A stretch of 64,000 bases of DNA from an uncultured bacterium. Lineage in GTDB: Bacteria > Bacteroidota > Bacteroidia > Chitinophagales > Chitinophagaceae. The position numbers and the translations under genes were made by a program. The DNA lies in contig CAIXLY010000010.1 of the NCBI GenBank assembly GCA_903920455.1, forward strand, positions 20,990 through 84,989, written 5' to 3'. Positions 1 to 8,554 of the stretch are shown piece after piece (the first letter of the stretch is position 1; each line of letters opens with the position of its first letter). The notes beneath the pieces were generated by a model. That model was not told the DNA's origin. It ran no database searches and saw nothing but the letters and a program-made list of their open reading frames with translations.

Positions 1-172
1 CATACCCATCCGCAAGCTCAAGTAACATTAGGCCATCAGCGCCAATGCCAAAATTTCGATCACAGAGCTTATTGATGGCTTCGTTTGACAAGCCATTATA
101 CTTTCCATCTCTGTTATCCAGAATGATGAAGTCGTTTCCCGTTCCTTGATATTTATAAAATTCCATTTGCAT
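1..172 (-). CDS. dapF: Diaminopimelate epimerase, N-terminal part (cut by left edge)
   Basis: The first 57 codons of diaminopimelate epimerase are present; the rest lies beyond base 1. The enzyme interconverts LL- and meso-diaminopimelate in the cytoplasm for lysine and peptidoglycan synthesis. Visible are the family opening (FYKYQGTGNDFIILDN, where the Asn and Asp residues line the active site) and the segment CDRNFGIGADGLMLLE, which carries the first catalytic Cys and the GADG signature. ATG is at 172, with an alternative ATG at 166. The gene follows a nucleoside phosphorylase on the same strand, separated by a 9-bp tandem repeat. Confidence 0.9.
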   Translation of the reverse strand, partial: MQMEFYKYQGTGNDFIILDNRDGKYNGLSNEAINKLCDRNFGIGADGLMLLELADGY

Positions 173-183
173 ATTTGTATTTT

Positions 184-265
184 CTCAACTCCCTCAACTC
201 CCTCAACCCCCTCAACCCCCTCAACTTCTTCAACTCCCTCAACCCCCTCAACTTCTCTCAACCCT
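184..265. repeat. 9-bp minisatellite between nucleoside phosphorylase and dapF
   Basis: Eight units in phase (184-255) of the 9-mer CTCAACYCC or close variants are followed, after a one-base slip, by a ninth near 257-265. On the minus strand the units read GRGTTGAGG. The array overlaps the last codons and stop (248-250) of the phosphorylase gene and fills the gap before dapF. A related 9-bp array is at 33777-33865. Confidence 0.9.
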
Positions 266-1123
266 CTCCAGCACATATTCAATCATCTTATCAACTGCAG
301 CTTCTGCATTTGAGGTAAACTCTTTTGTAATTCTATTGGCCACTATAGTGCTAAACGAAATACATTGATGTCCCATGCATTTCCCAAGTCCATATATGGC
401 TGAAGTTTCCATTTCAAAATTAAGGATCCTGTGGTTACCGAACTGAAAACTTGTAAGCAGCTCATTCAGGTTGGCCATGTACAGTCCAAGCCTTAGATTT
501 CTTCCCTGAGGGCCATAGAAACCCGGACAGCTCACGGTTAGTCCCGCAGCAGTTCGATCAACAAGCTTTGCCAATAAAAAAGCACCTGCACCAAATACAT
601 ATGGATCGCTTGTTGAGCTACTCATTAGGGTGTGTTGTTTGAAGGCCCTAGCGATATCATGCTCTTCGTTGTTGTTGGAGAAAGGGTAGAAGTGCATGAG
701 ATTGTCTAATCCGATTCCATGTGTACTGGCCACGATGCTGTCAATTGCGATGTCTTTTTGTAGTGCGCCTGCCGTTCCTAGCCTGATAATATTGAGCTGT
801 TTTTTTTCATGCTTAACTAGCCTTGTTTCCAAATCGATGTTTACCAAGGCATCTAGTTCATTAAGTACGATGTCAATGTTATCTGTTCCAATGCCCGTTG
901 AAATAACAGTGATTCGCTTGTTTCCAGTCGTTCCTGTGTGGCTTATAAACTCTCTATTGGATGTTTGGTATTCTATATGATCAAAATGGCAAGAAATTCT
1001 CCCCACCCTTGAAGGATCACCTACTGTAATGATGGTGTCCGCAATTTCTTCAGGCCTTAAGTCAAGGTGATACACCGCTCCCCGTTTATTAAGGATCAGT
1101 TCTGATGATTCAATTTTATTCAT
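248..1123 (-). CDS. Nucleoside phosphorylase, PNP/UDP family
   Basis: A 291-residue protein of the purine/uridine phosphorylase superfamily, which cleaves nucleosides with phosphate to a base and ribose-1-phosphate. Near the N-terminus is the phosphate-binding segment GDPSRVGRIS, and near residue 240 the ribose/base-binding motif FEMETSAIYGLG. The order resembles uridine phosphorylase, but substrate choice cannot be settled by eye. The C-terminus runs into the 9-bp repeat array, so the last few residues depend on repeat copy number. It lies directly upstream of dapF on the same strand. Confidence 0.85.
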   Translation of the reverse strand: MNKIESSELILNKRGAVYHLDLRPEEIADTIITVGDPSRVGRISCHFDHIEYQTSNREFISHTGTTGNKRITVISTGIGTDNIDIVLNELDALVNIDLETRLVKHEKKQLNIIRLGTAGALQKDIAIDSIVASTHGIGLDNLMHFYPFSNNNEEHDIARAFKQHTLMSSSTSDPYVFGAGAFLLAKLVDRTAAGLTVSCPGFYGPQGRNLRLGLYMANLNELLTSFQFGNHRILNFEMETSAIYGLGKCMGHQCISFSTIVANRITKEFTSNAEAAVDKMIEYVLERVERS

Positions 1124-1179
1124 TCTTTGCGCTCATTAGATCTTCTGTATTCTTCTGAGGTTAATATGACCAAATTTAC

Positions 1180-1187
1180 TAATTTTG
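1180..1187 (+). promoter_or_regulatory. -7 box (TAATTTTG) upstream of tRNA-Cys
   Basis: TAATTTTG fits the Bacteroidota -7 consensus TAnnTTTG and lies 35 bp before the tRNA. The upstream -33 element is weak: the best match is CTG at 1155-1157. Confidence 0.4.
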
Positions 1188-1222
1188 CACGGTGTTCGGC
1201 AAATTGCCTTAAACACAAAAAG

Positions 1223-1293
1223 GGTCGGGTGGCCGAGTGGCTAGGCAAAGCTCTGCAAAAGCTTCTACAGCGGTTCGAATCCGCTCCCGACCT
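1223..1293 (+). tRNA. tRNA-Cys (anticodon GCA)
   Basis: A cloverleaf of 71 nt. The acceptor GGTCGGG (1223-1229) pairs perfectly with CCCGACC (1286-1292), and the discriminator base is U, as expected for Cys. The anticodon loop CTGCAAA gives GCA. The T-arm is AGCGG-TTCGAAT-CCGCT. CCA is not encoded. A strong terminator starts two bases after the tRNA. Confidence 0.95.
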
Positions 1294-1294
1294 C

Positions 1295-1324
1295 AAAGCG
1301 AAGGAAAAAACCTTCGCTTTTTTT
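1295..1324 (+). terminator. Terminator of tRNA-Cys
   Basis: AAAGCGAAGG (1295-1304) pairs with CCTTCGCTTT (1311-1320) across an A6 loop, and further Ts follow. It ends four bases before the ATG of the next gene. Confidence 0.85.
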
Positions 1325-1327
1325 GAT

Positions 1328-1735
1328 ATGATACGTTATTCTAAATGGATCAGCCTGGCTGCCTTAATCCTCTTGGTTGTTGCATGTTTTATGCCCTGGG
1401 CCTATTACGGCGATCTCGGTATGTCTTTTACTGGCTTTTTCACTGAGAAAAACAGCTATGGGAAACCAGCAAAATTGCTGCTGGTATTTGGGGGATTGAC
1501 TACTCTGTTTTCTTTTACAAAACTGATATGGCTGAAAAGGTCGGCACTTCTACTTGGTGGACTTTGTGCAGCCTATGCAGTAAAGAATTTCCTCTTATTT
1601 GGGTCTTGCTACAGGGGTTATTGCCCTGAAAAGCAGATCGGACTCTACTTAATGTTGATATCTGCACTGGTTATTTTTCTTGCCTCATTATTTCCAGAAG
1701 GCAGGGTTGATCGGAACGAAAAGCGTTCCACTTAG
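1328..1735 (+). CDS. Small integral membrane protein, unknown function
   Basis: I do not recognise this 135-residue protein. It shows four hydrophobic segments, near residues 7-27, 46-63, 70-90 and 105-125, with short charged loops and two Cys in the loop before the last helix (GSCYRGYCPE). The reading frame is open further upstream to 1127, but that would run through tRNA-Cys and its terminator, so the ATG at 1328 just after the terminator is chosen. Its 3' end overlaps the convergent glnS by 4 bp. Confidence 0.6.
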   Translation: MIRYSKWISLAALILLVVACFMPWAYYGDLGMSFTGFFTEKNSYGKPAKLLLVFGGLTTLFSFTKLIWLKRSALLLGGLCAAYAVKNFLLFGSCYRGYCPEKQIGLYLMLISALVIFLASLFPEGRVDRNEKRST

Positions 1736-3399
1736 CCCTTTTGTTCCTTTGCCCAGGCATCTTTTAATCCCACTGTTCTATTGAAAACCAGTTTCCCTTC
1801 TTTACTCAGCATGGAGTCGAGGGTGAAATAGCCCTTCCTGATGAACTGAAAACGATCACCAGGCTTGGCATCTTTAAGAGCGGGTTCAACTTTTGCCGAA
1901 GTGATGATCTCTAGGCTATTTGGATTGATGAAAGTTTTGAAATCCTCATCCTCGCTTGATGGGTTTTCTACCTTAAACAGCCTATCGTAAAGTCTTACTT
2001 CAGCTGATTCAGATTTATCTGTTGATATCCAATGTATTGTGCCTTTTACACTAACTCCGGAACTATCCTCTCCACTCTTGCTTTCAGGAATATATTCGCA
2101 ATGCACCTCTGTGACTTTTCCTGCTTCATTTTTAGTATATCCTGTGCACTGAACGATGTATGCGCTTTTTAACCTCACCTTCATGCCGGGTGCAAGTCTG
2201 AACCATTTTTTTGGTGCTTCCTCAAGAAAATCATCTGCTTCTATCCACAATTCATTGCTAAATGGCAAGTCACGGTATCCACCATGATTTTCCTCTTCGG
2301 GATTATTTTCTCCTTTCAGAACCTCAGTTTTCCCTTGGGGATAGTTTGTGATGATTAGTTTGATGGGGTCAAGGACAACCATTCTTCTTTGAGCTGTTGC
2401 ATTGAGATCTTCTCGAATGCAAAATTCAAGTAGCCCCATATCAATGATATTCTCCCTTCGTTGAACACCAATTTTATCACAAAAGTTCCGGATGGATTCC
2501 GGCGTATATCCTCTTCTTCTTAGTCCTGATATCGTTGGCATTCTTGGGTCATCCCAACCATCAACCAATTTTTCCTGAACCAATTGCAGCAATTTTCTTT
2601 TGCTCATTACAGTATAAGTGAGGTTCAAACGGGCGAATTCAAATTGTTTTGAAGGAAATGTACCCAGTTGCTCGATATACCAATTGTACAAAGGTTTATG
2701 AACCTCAAATTCAAGAGTACAGATAGAATGGCTAATCTGTTCAATTGAATCTGATTGGCCGTGCGCAAAATCATACATTGGATAAATGCACCACGCATCT
2801 CCAGTTCTATGGTGAGAAACCTTTTTGATTCTGTACATGATCGGGTCTCTCATGTGCATATTGGGCGAGGCCAGATCGATTTTAGCCCTAAGTACTTTCT
2901 CCCCGTCGTTATATTTCCCCGCTTTCATCTCTGAAAAAAGGCTAAGGTTCTCATCAATACTTCTATTTCTAAACGGACTTGCTTTTCCTGGTTCAGTTGG
3001 CGTTCCTTTTATTGCAGCGATTTCCTCAGCACTTAAGTCGTCAACATAGGCTAGTCCCTTGCCAATCATGGCCAGGGCAAACTCATAGAGCTGCACAAAG
3101 TAATCAGAGGCATAATGTTCCTCTTCCCAATTAAACCCTAACCATTTTACATCCTCTTTGATGGAATCTACATATTCAGTGTCCTCAGTAACTGGATTGG
3201 TATCGTCAAAACGCAGATTGGTTTTTCCTCCATATTTATCAGCTAGTCCAAAGTTCAAGCATATGCTTTTGGCATGACCAATATGCAAATAACCATTTGG
3301 CTCAGGGGGGAACCGGGTGTGAATTTCTGTTACAGTTCCTTTGGCGAGGTTATCTTCTACGATCTCTTCTAAAAAATTTAATGACTTCTCTTCACTCAT
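1732..3399 (-). CDS. glnS: Glutamine--tRNA ligase
   Basis: A full-length 555-residue class I aminoacyl-tRNA synthetase that charges tRNA-Gln in the cytoplasm. The HIGH-type motif PPEPNGYLHIGHAKS is at residues 31-45 and the KMSKS-type motif VMSKRKL at 264-270, followed by the beta-barrel anticodon-binding region (about 340-550). The length matches bacterial GlnRS and there is no YqeY extension. The presence of glnS suggests that glutamine is charged directly rather than by transamidation. It ends convergently against the small membrane gene. Confidence 0.97.
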   Translation of the reverse strand: MSEEKSLNFLEEIVEDNLAKGTVTEIHTRFPPEPNGYLHIGHAKSICLNFGLADKYGGKTNLRFDDTNPVTEDTEYVDSIKEDVKWLGFNWEEEHYASDYFVQLYEFALAMIGKGLAYVDDLSAEEIAAIKGTPTEPGKASPFRNRSIDENLSLFSEMKAGKYNDGEKVLRAKIDLASPNMHMRDPIMYRIKKVSHHRTGDAWCIYPMYDFAHGQSDSIEQISHSICTLEFEVHKPLYNWYIEQLGTFPSKQFEFARLNLTYTVMSKRKLLQLVQEKLVDGWDDPRMPTISGLRRRGYTPESIRNFCDKIGVQRRENIIDMGLLEFCIREDLNATAQRRMVVLDPIKLIITNYPQGKTEVLKGENNPEEENHGGYRDLPFSNELWIEADDFLEEAPKKWFRLAPGMKVRLKSAYIVQCTGYTKNEAGKVTEVHCEYIPESKSGEDSSGVSVKGTIHWISTDKSESAEVRLYDRLFKVENPSSEDEDFKTFINPNSLEIITSAKVEPALKDAKPGDRFQFIRKGYFTLDSMLSKEGKLVFNRTVGLKDAWAKEQKG

Positions 3400-3448
3400 A
3401 CTGCTGGATTGGATGCTAAATTACAAAAACTAGGGGATAGACTCAGGC

Positions 3449-4669
3449 TCATAAATTATTGAGTGTGTGAAGACTTTTTTCAATTATTTCGAGGGCATGT
3501 TTCATCTTCTTTTCATCAATCACCAAAGGCGGCGAAAGTCTAATTTTATCACCATGTGTGGGTTTTGCGAGTAGCCCATTATGCATGAAGGATTCACATA
3601 GAAACCATGCTGCATTAGGGTCTTTGTGTTTAATCACGATGGCATTCATCAACCCCCTTCCTCTTACGATCTCGATAAATGGGGATTTCATGTCATTCAA
3701 CCCTTGGCGGAGTATCGCGCCCATCTTTTCAGAATTTTCAGCCATTCCTTCATCGATCAACACCTTAATTGATTCAACAGCAACTACACTGGCAAGTGGA
3801 CTTCCTCCAAATGTTGAACCATGTTCACCCGGTTTGATGGTTAACATGATTTCGTCGTCTGCAAGAACGGCACTCACAGGTATGGTGCCACCGCTGAGGG
3901 CTTTTCCGAGAACAAGCAAATCGGGGCGAACATTATCGTGGTCACAGCAAAGCATTTTACCAGTTCTGCATAGTCCAGTTTGTATCTCATCGGCAATCAA
4001 TAAAACGTTCGCATTGGCACACAATGCTTTTGCCTTTGAAAGAAAACCTTCATCTGGCACAATGATGCCCGCTTCACCTTGAATTGGCTCAACCAAGAAG
4101 GCTGCTACGTCTTTATTTTCAAGTGCTTTTTCAAGAGCAGTTAAGTCATTGTAAGGAATGATATCAAAGCCGGGCATATAAGGCCCAAATTTATTGTGAG
4201 ATGCGTGGTCTGTACTAAATGAAATTACGGTGCTCGTTCTGCCATGAAAATTATCTTCACACACAATAATTCTTGCCTTATTCTCAGCAATTCCTTTGAT
4301 CGTATATGCCCAACGCCTTGCTAGCTTAATGGCTGTTTCAACTGCCTCAACCCCAGTATTCATAGGCAATAGCTTATCATAGCCAAGAAGGTTGGTCAAG
4401 TATTTTTCATATTCACCCAACTGGTTGTTGTAAAATGCACGCGAAGTTAGGGTGAGTTTTTCTGCTTGCGTTTTCAATGCATCAATAATCCTTGGATGAC
4501 AATGCCCTTGGTTTACCGCGGAATAACCACTTAGAAAATCAAGATATTTTTTTCCTTCAACATCCCACATTTCACACCCAATCGCCTTTTCGATAACTAC
4601 AGGAATAGGGTGATAGTTATGTGCGCCATATTGGGATTCGAGATTTATAAAGTATGAGCTAGGTTGCAT
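3449..4669 (-). CDS. rocD: Ornithine aminotransferase
   Basis: A 406-residue PLP-dependent class III aminotransferase. It fits ornithine--oxo-acid transaminase, which converts ornithine and 2-oxoglutarate to glutamate semialdehyde and glutamate. The PLP lysine is K256 in [10 protein letters not shown], and the cofactor-ring Asp is D227 in IADEIQ. The N-terminal [15 protein letters not shown] segment is typical of ornithine aminotransferases rather than acetylornithine enzymes. It appears monocistronic. A G-run-rich stretch lies just upstream at 4699-4736. Confidence 0.92.
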   Translation of the reverse strand: MQPSSYFINLESQYGAHNYHPIPVVIEKAIGCEMWDVEGKKYLDFLSGYSAVNQGHCHPRIIDALKTQAEKLTLTSRAFYNNQLGEYEKYLTNLLGYDKLLPMNTGVEAVETAIKLARRWAYTIKGIAENKARIIVCEDNFHGRTSTVISFSTDHASHNKFGPYMPGFDIIPYNDLTALEKALENKDVAAFLVEPIQGEAGIIVPDEGFLSKAKALCANANVLLIADEIQTGLCRTGKMLCCDHDNVRPDLLVLGKALSGGTIPVSAVLADDEIMLTIKPGEHGSTFGGSPLASVVAVESIKVLIDEGMAENSEKMGAILRQGLNDMKSPFIEIVRGRGLMNAIVIKHKDPNAAWFLCESFMHNGLLAKPTHGDKIRLSPPLVIDEKKMKHALEIIEKSLHTLNNL

Positions 4670-4698
4670 AAAATAATTTTATAGGTTCAGACAGATCA

Positions 4699-4740
4699 TA
4701 AGGAGGGGACAAAAAGGGGAGGAACACAAGGGGGGAAAAT
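4699..4740 (+). other. Purine-rich stretch with several G-runs
   Basis: Upstream of rocD, the plus strand carries runs GG, GGGG, GGGG, GG and GGGGGG within about 40 bases, broken by only two or three C. On the rocD coding strand this reads as C-runs in the likely leader. The function is unknown. Confidence 0.5.
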
Positions 4741-4852
4741 ATCTAATGATTCAATAAATCAAGATTACCGGATAGTATGGCAGCGGTTGCTGTGTTAAGC
4801 ATAAACATGATGCAATTTACACATAAAAACACTTGAACTTAATATTGGCATC

Positions 4853-5707
4853 TTAATTTATGCTGATCCTTTTGTGTTTGCCATTTTCAATCAGCCCAAT
4901 TTCATAGGGATAAGCGTGAAATGGAGAGATATCCGGACTGCTTTCGAAGATGCCATAGATGGTAGATCCACTTCCAGTCATGGATGCATAAATGGCTCCC
5001 ATTGAATACAGTTGGTTTTTTATTGCGCCAAGTTCAGGGTGTTTTGGGAATACTGTTTTTTCAAAGTCGTTTTCTAGTGATTCTTTCCAAGTGTTAATGG
5101 GTTGCTGTACAATCTGCTCACATGAGGGGGCAGTTGGGGACAATTGGATGTTGTTGAACGCTTCCCCGGTGCTGATGTGAATGCCCGGACTAATAACCAG
5201 TATTGATTTTTTGGAAAGATCGCAGAAAATTGGTTTCATCAATTCGCCTCTGCCGGTTGCATAGACTGGTTTGTTGTCTATGAAAAAAGGACAATCACTT
5301 CCAAGCTTTAGGGCATAGGCCTTCTGATTACTATTATCTATTCCCAACTTGAATTTATCATTGATTAGGCTGATCATGAATGCGCCGTCTGAAGAGCCAC
5401 CTCCCATGCCTGCACCCATGGGGATATTTTTGTGTAGGTGTACCAACATATTTGGGAGATCGGGAAAATCTGATCGGATCAACTCAATTGCCTTGATACA
5501 CAAATTAGATTGCTGGTCGCCACTAATTAATTTTCCACTATGTGTAAACGTGATTGGTTTATCATCTTTTCTAGTATTGATGATTACTTCAAGTGAATCA
5601 TGAATAGGTATCGGGTAAAAGACGGTATCCAAATTATGGTATCCATCATCTCTTTTTGAAGTGGCCCTTAGTCCGAGATTGATTTTTGCGTTTGGGAAAA
5701 CAACCAT
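4853..5707 (-). CDS. ispE: 4-diphosphocytidyl-2-C-methyl-D-erythritol kinase
   Basis: A 284-residue GHMP-family kinase of the MEP isoprenoid pathway. It phosphorylates CDP-methylerythritol with ATP. The N-terminal FPNAKINLGL carries the catalytic Lys (K8), and the glycine-rich ATP loop PMGAGMGGGSSDGAF covers residues 97-110. The C-terminal MTGSGSTIYGIF is the third GHMP motif. The length matches the family. It starts 9 bp after the DUF151 gene on the same strand, so the two probably share a transcript. Confidence 0.95.
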   Translation of the reverse strand: MVVFPNAKINLGLRATSKRDDGYHNLDTVFYPIPIHDSLEVIINTRKDDKPITFTHSGKLISGDQQSNLCIKAIELIRSDFPDLPNMLVHLHKNIPMGAGMGGGSSDGAFMISLINDKFKLGIDNSNQKAYALKLGSDCPFFIDNKPVYATGRGELMKPIFCDLSKKSILVISPGIHISTGEAFNNIQLSPTAPSCEQIVQQPINTWKESLENDFEKTVFPKHPELGAIKNQLYSMGAIYASMTGSGSTIYGIFESSPDISPFHAYPYEIGLIENGKHKRISIN

Positions 5708-5716
5708 GATGGGGGA

Positions 5717-6304
5717 CTATTTTTTTCGTGCATTGATTTCATCACGAATAGCAATCGCCCTAAGATAATCTTCTTGTTCTAGAACATCATTTAGCAGGGT
5801 ATGGAGTTGCTCTATTTCAAGTTGCTTTAAGTCTTCAGAGCCTGTTGTAGTGCTAATTGGCTTTGCCGGTTGTTGTCCGGTGATCAAACTTTCTTCCGCA
5901 TTGGTCATTCCAGCAACATCGAAGATGTTATCGTAAATGTAAATTGGGCATCCAAATCTAACAGCCAAGGCGAGTGCATCAGATGTTCTGGAATCTATCT
6001 CTACAGTATCAGCATCGGAGCTACATAACAACTTTGAATAGAATATTCCCTCTTGCAGATCTGAAATAACAACCTCATGAAGATCCACATTAAACGCAAG
6101 CATGAAATTTTTCATTAAATCGTGTGTCAGTGGCCTAGTTGGCTTCATTTTTTCCAGTGCAACAGCAATTGCTTGGGCTTCAAAGCCACCAATGACGATT
6201 GGCAGCCTTCTGAGTCCATTCACTTCTCCCAATACAACTGCATATGAGTTGGTCTGTGTAATGGAGTGGGAGAGTGCAACAATTTCCAATTCTATCTTCT
6301 TCAT
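5717..6304 (-). CDS. Bifunctional nuclease-family protein (DUF151) with UVR motif
   Basis: A 195-residue protein. Residues 1-135 match the DUF151/BFN domain, including VLGEVNGLRRLPIVIGGFEAQAIA and RTSDALALAVRFGCPIY. The C-terminal 40 residues (LEIEQLHTLLNDVLEQEDY onwards) look like a UvrB/UvrC-type helical UVR motif, a common partner of this domain in Bacteroidota. Some BFN-domain proteins have nuclease activity on DNA and RNA; whether this one does is unknown. It is cotranscribed with ispE by position. Confidence 0.85.
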   Translation of the reverse strand: MKKIELEIVALSHSITQTNSYAVVLGEVNGLRRLPIVIGGFEAQAIAVALEKMKPTRPLTHDLMKNFMLAFNVDLHEVVISDLQEGIFYSKLLCSSDADTVEIDSRTSDALALAVRFGCPIYIYDNIFDVAGMTNAEESLITGQQPAKPISTTTGSEDLKQLEIEQLHTLLNDVLEQEDYLRAIAIRDEINARKK

Positions 6305-6408
6305 AACCGCTACGAATTTACAATAAATTTGATATGGACTACTTGGATTGTGTTGTTTAGGCCAATTTATTACTGTAGAAAAATAGGCAAAAGCAGTTTG
6401 TTAGAAAA

Positions 6409-7371
6409 TTAGTTAGCGCCCAGGGCTTTAACAGCAGCTATAATTTTTGGCATAACCTCAAAAGCATCGCCAACTATACCATAGTCTGCGGCCTTAAAGA
6501 ATGGGGCTTCAGGATCCTTGTTGATAACCACAATGGTTTTGCTTCTGTTGACCCCAGCAAGGTGTTGAATTGCCCCAGAGATGCCGATTGCAAAATATAG
6601 GTTTGGCGCAATAGCAAGTCCTGTTTGCCCAACATGTTCATGGTGTGGGCGCCAGTGGGCATCTGCTACTGCTCGACTGCAAGCGGTTGCAGCGCCAGTA
6701 AGTTTTGCAAGTTCCTCTACAAGTCCCCAGTTTTCAGGCCCCTTTAATCCACGTCCACCACTGATGACCCGCTCCGCTTCTGATAGGAGTACATCACCTG
6801 CAGTTTTGTTAACGGCCAAAACTTCTATGGTGCTGGTTGGAATTTCTAAGTTAAGCGTAACCACTTCTGCCGTACCTGCAGTTTTTGCAATTTCAAAGGC
6901 ATTCTGATTTACCGTAATAATTTTTTTTGCAGTGAGTATATTAATGTCGCTAAAAGCCTTTCCTGAGAATACATTTTTTCTCACAGTGAACCCATTATTG
7001 ATTTCTGGTAGTGAAACGGCGCCGCTCACCAGGCCAGCTTTCAGTCTAACTGAAACCCTGGGTGCTACTCCTTTTGCTGTTAGTGTATTTGAAAGCACGA
7101 GCACATCAGCATTTATCTGTTCCACTACTTTCGTGATTAGATTGGATATAATTTTTGTATCCGTAGAACTAGTTTCGGTAGGCCCTACATGAAAAACCTT
7201 TTTTACTCCATATCCCCCGAGTTCAGTCAATGGGGCTTCTGTTTTTCCAATCACTAACGCATCTGCATCCAAGCCCAATTTAGATGCCAAGGCGGCGCCA
7301 TAAGAGAGGGCTTCCAAGGATGCCTTTTTGATTTTTCCGTCTGAATGCTCTACAAATATGAGTATTGACAT
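6409..7371 (-). CDS. etfA: Electron transfer flavoprotein, alpha subunit
   Basis: A 320-residue FAD-binding subunit of ETF. Together with EtfB it passes electrons from acyl-CoA and related dehydrogenases to the quinone pool. The N-terminal half has the ETF fold. The C-terminal half carries the FAD-domain motifs GGRGLKGPENWGL, HWRPHHEHVGQTGLAIAPNL and GISGAIQHLAGV. It lies 11 bp downstream of etfB, in the usual beta-alpha order. No partner dehydrogenase or ETF:quinone oxidoreductase is adjacent. Confidence 0.96.
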   Translation of the reverse strand: MSILIFVEHSDGKIKKASLEALSYGAALASKLGLDADALVIGKTEAPLTELGGYGVKKVFHVGPTETSSTDTKIISNLITKVVEQINADVLVLSNTLTAKGVAPRVSVRLKAGLVSGAVSLPEINNGFTVRKNVFSGKAFSDINILTAKKIITVNQNAFEIAKTAGTAEVVTLNLEIPTSTIEVLAVNKTAGDVLLSEAERVISGGRGLKGPENWGLVEELAKLTGAATACSRAVADAHWRPHHEHVGQTGLAIAPNLYFAIGISGAIQHLAGVNRSKTIVVINKDPEAPFFKAADYGIVGDAFEVMPKIIAAVKALGAN

Positions 7372-7382
7372 AGTAATATTTT

Positions 7383-8126
7383 TTAAATGACTTTGGCTTC
7401 TTCTCTTAGTAATTTGACCAATAATTCTGGTGTCTCTGCAGGAATCAATCTAACTCCGGCTTTTGCAGGTGGAAGAGAAAATACTGATGTCTTGGTTAAA
7501 CACTCGGCATCTATCGGATCACTTACTTTCAGCGATTTGGTTCTGGCTGCCATGATTCCTCTCATATTGGGTATACGAGCCTCAGCCATTCCTTTCTGGC
7601 AGGAAACGACAATTGGCAGGGAAGAGGTTAATATCTCCTCACCACCTTCAACTTCTCTGTTAATGGTTGCCTTTAGTGCCTCGATTTCAAGTTTTACTGC
7701 TAAGCTCACGTAATTAAAATCGAGTATTTCTGCCAACATTCCTCCGATAGATGATCCATTGTGGTCTATGGTCTCCTTACCGGTGAGAATAAGGTCATAA
7801 CCCTCATTTTTAGCGATATATGCGAGCTGACTGGCAATGTAAAAGGGATCCTCTTGGTCGGAATTCACCCTGAATGCCTCATCTCCCCCTAGTGCTAGAG
7901 CTTTTCTGATGATTGGTTCTGTATCTGAAGTTCCTACAGTGATGAGGTGAAGTACCGTGGATGGATCTTTTTCTTTCAACTCTATGGCGCGGACCAAGGC
8001 GTACCATTCATCGTATGGATTGATAATCCATTGAACACCTTCAGTAGCAAATTTCGTGTTGTTATCTGTGAAAGCTATTTTTGCAGTAGTATCTGGTGTT
8101 CTGCTGATGCATACGAGTATCTTCAT
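7383..8126 (-). CDS. etfB: Electron transfer flavoprotein, beta subunit
   Basis: A 247-residue AMP-binding subunit of ETF. The family features are a start of MKILVCISRTPDTTAKI, the segment LILTGKETIDHNGSSIGGMLAE, and the recognition-loop region LPIVVSCQKGMAEARIPNMRGIMAARTK, where dehydrogenase docking is known to occur in the family. First gene of the etfBA pair. A -7-like box and a perfect 16-bp palindrome lie between it and the divergent TPR gene. Confidence 0.96.
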   Translation of the reverse strand: MKILVCISRTPDTTAKIAFTDNNTKFATEGVQWIINPYDEWYALVRAIELKEKDPSTVLHLITVGTSDTEPIIRKALALGGDEAFRVNSDQEDPFYIASQLAYIAKNEGYDLILTGKETIDHNGSSIGGMLAEILDFNYVSLAVKLEIEALKATINREVEGGEEILTSSLPIVVSCQKGMAEARIPNMRGIMAARTKSLKVSDPIDAECLTKTSVFSLPPAKAGVRLIPAETPELLVKLLREEAKVI

Positions 8127-8149
8127 TACAATAAGATTAAGGTAAAAAA

Positions 8150-8165
8150 AGTTGTTATAACAACT
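8150..8165. promoter_or_regulatory. Perfect 16-bp palindrome, operator candidate for etfBA
   Basis: AGTTGTTATAACAACT is its own reverse complement. It sits 24 bp upstream of the etfB ATG, just downstream of the -7-like box at 8176-8183. This is where a repressor dimer would block transcription. The regulator is unknown. Confidence 0.5.
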
Positions 8166-8175
8166 ATATCTACTG

Positions 8176-8183
8176 CAAATATA
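8176..8183 (-). promoter_or_regulatory. -7 box (TATATTTG) for etfBA
   Basis: On the minus strand TATATTTG matches TAnnTTTG and would give a transcript starting near 8169, about 43 bases before the etfB ATG. No clear TTG is present at the -33 spacing. Confidence 0.4.
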
Positions 8184-8230
8184 GACCCGTTAAGGGAATT
8201 ATTTTCAGTACTATGGTCAAGTTTTCCCCA

Positions 8231-8554
8231 ATGAACCGAATCGCAATTCTTAAGTCTTATATCGAGAGAGACCCGACTGATATGTTTACGCGCCATGCCC
8301 TCGCCATGGAGCTTGTGAAAATTGGTGATGACTTAGAAGCGCAACAAGTGATGGAGGAAATTCTTGGCATCGATGAGCTTTATATTGGAACTTATTATCA
8401 TTTGGGCAAACTGTGTGAAAGGATTGGTGATATGATCAAAGCTGAAGCTGTGTACACGAAGGGAATCGTTCTTGCTGAACAATTTAATGATTCAACTTCA
8501 TTACGTGAACTCAAGGCTGCTCTTCAGCACTTAAAAGACGAGCTAGATTTATGA
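8231..8554 (+). CDS. Small TPR-type helical repeat protein
   Basis: A 107-residue all-helical protein with two or three degenerate tetratricopeptide units (FTRHALAMELVKIGDDLEAQQ; TYYHLGKLCERIGDMIKAEAVYTKG). It probably mediates protein contacts; no partner is known. Starts are possible at 8213 or 8231. The second is preferred because MNRIAILKSYIERDP resembles family starts and the first lies closer to the divergent etf control region. The stop overlaps the tilS start (ATGA), so the two are translationally coupled. Confidence 0.75.
   Translation: MNRIAILKSYIERDPTDMFTRHALAMELVKIGDDLEAQQVMEEILGIDELYIGTYYHLGKLCERIGDMIKAEAVYTKGIVLAEQFNDSTSLRELKAALQHLKDELDL

Noticed and set aside
184..265. CRISPR array
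   Set aside because: The units are contiguous 9-mers without spacers, and no cas genes are in the window.
28..282. Open frame on the minus strand translating the 9-bp repeat as repeated Glu-Val-Glu-Gly-type residues
   Set aside because: It lies in another frame across dapF and the phosphorylase end, and it exists only because the 9-bp units keep any frame open.
1127..1327. Upstream extension of the membrane protein gene
   Set aside because: It would be translated through tRNA-Cys and its terminator; the ATG at 1328 starts just after the terminator.
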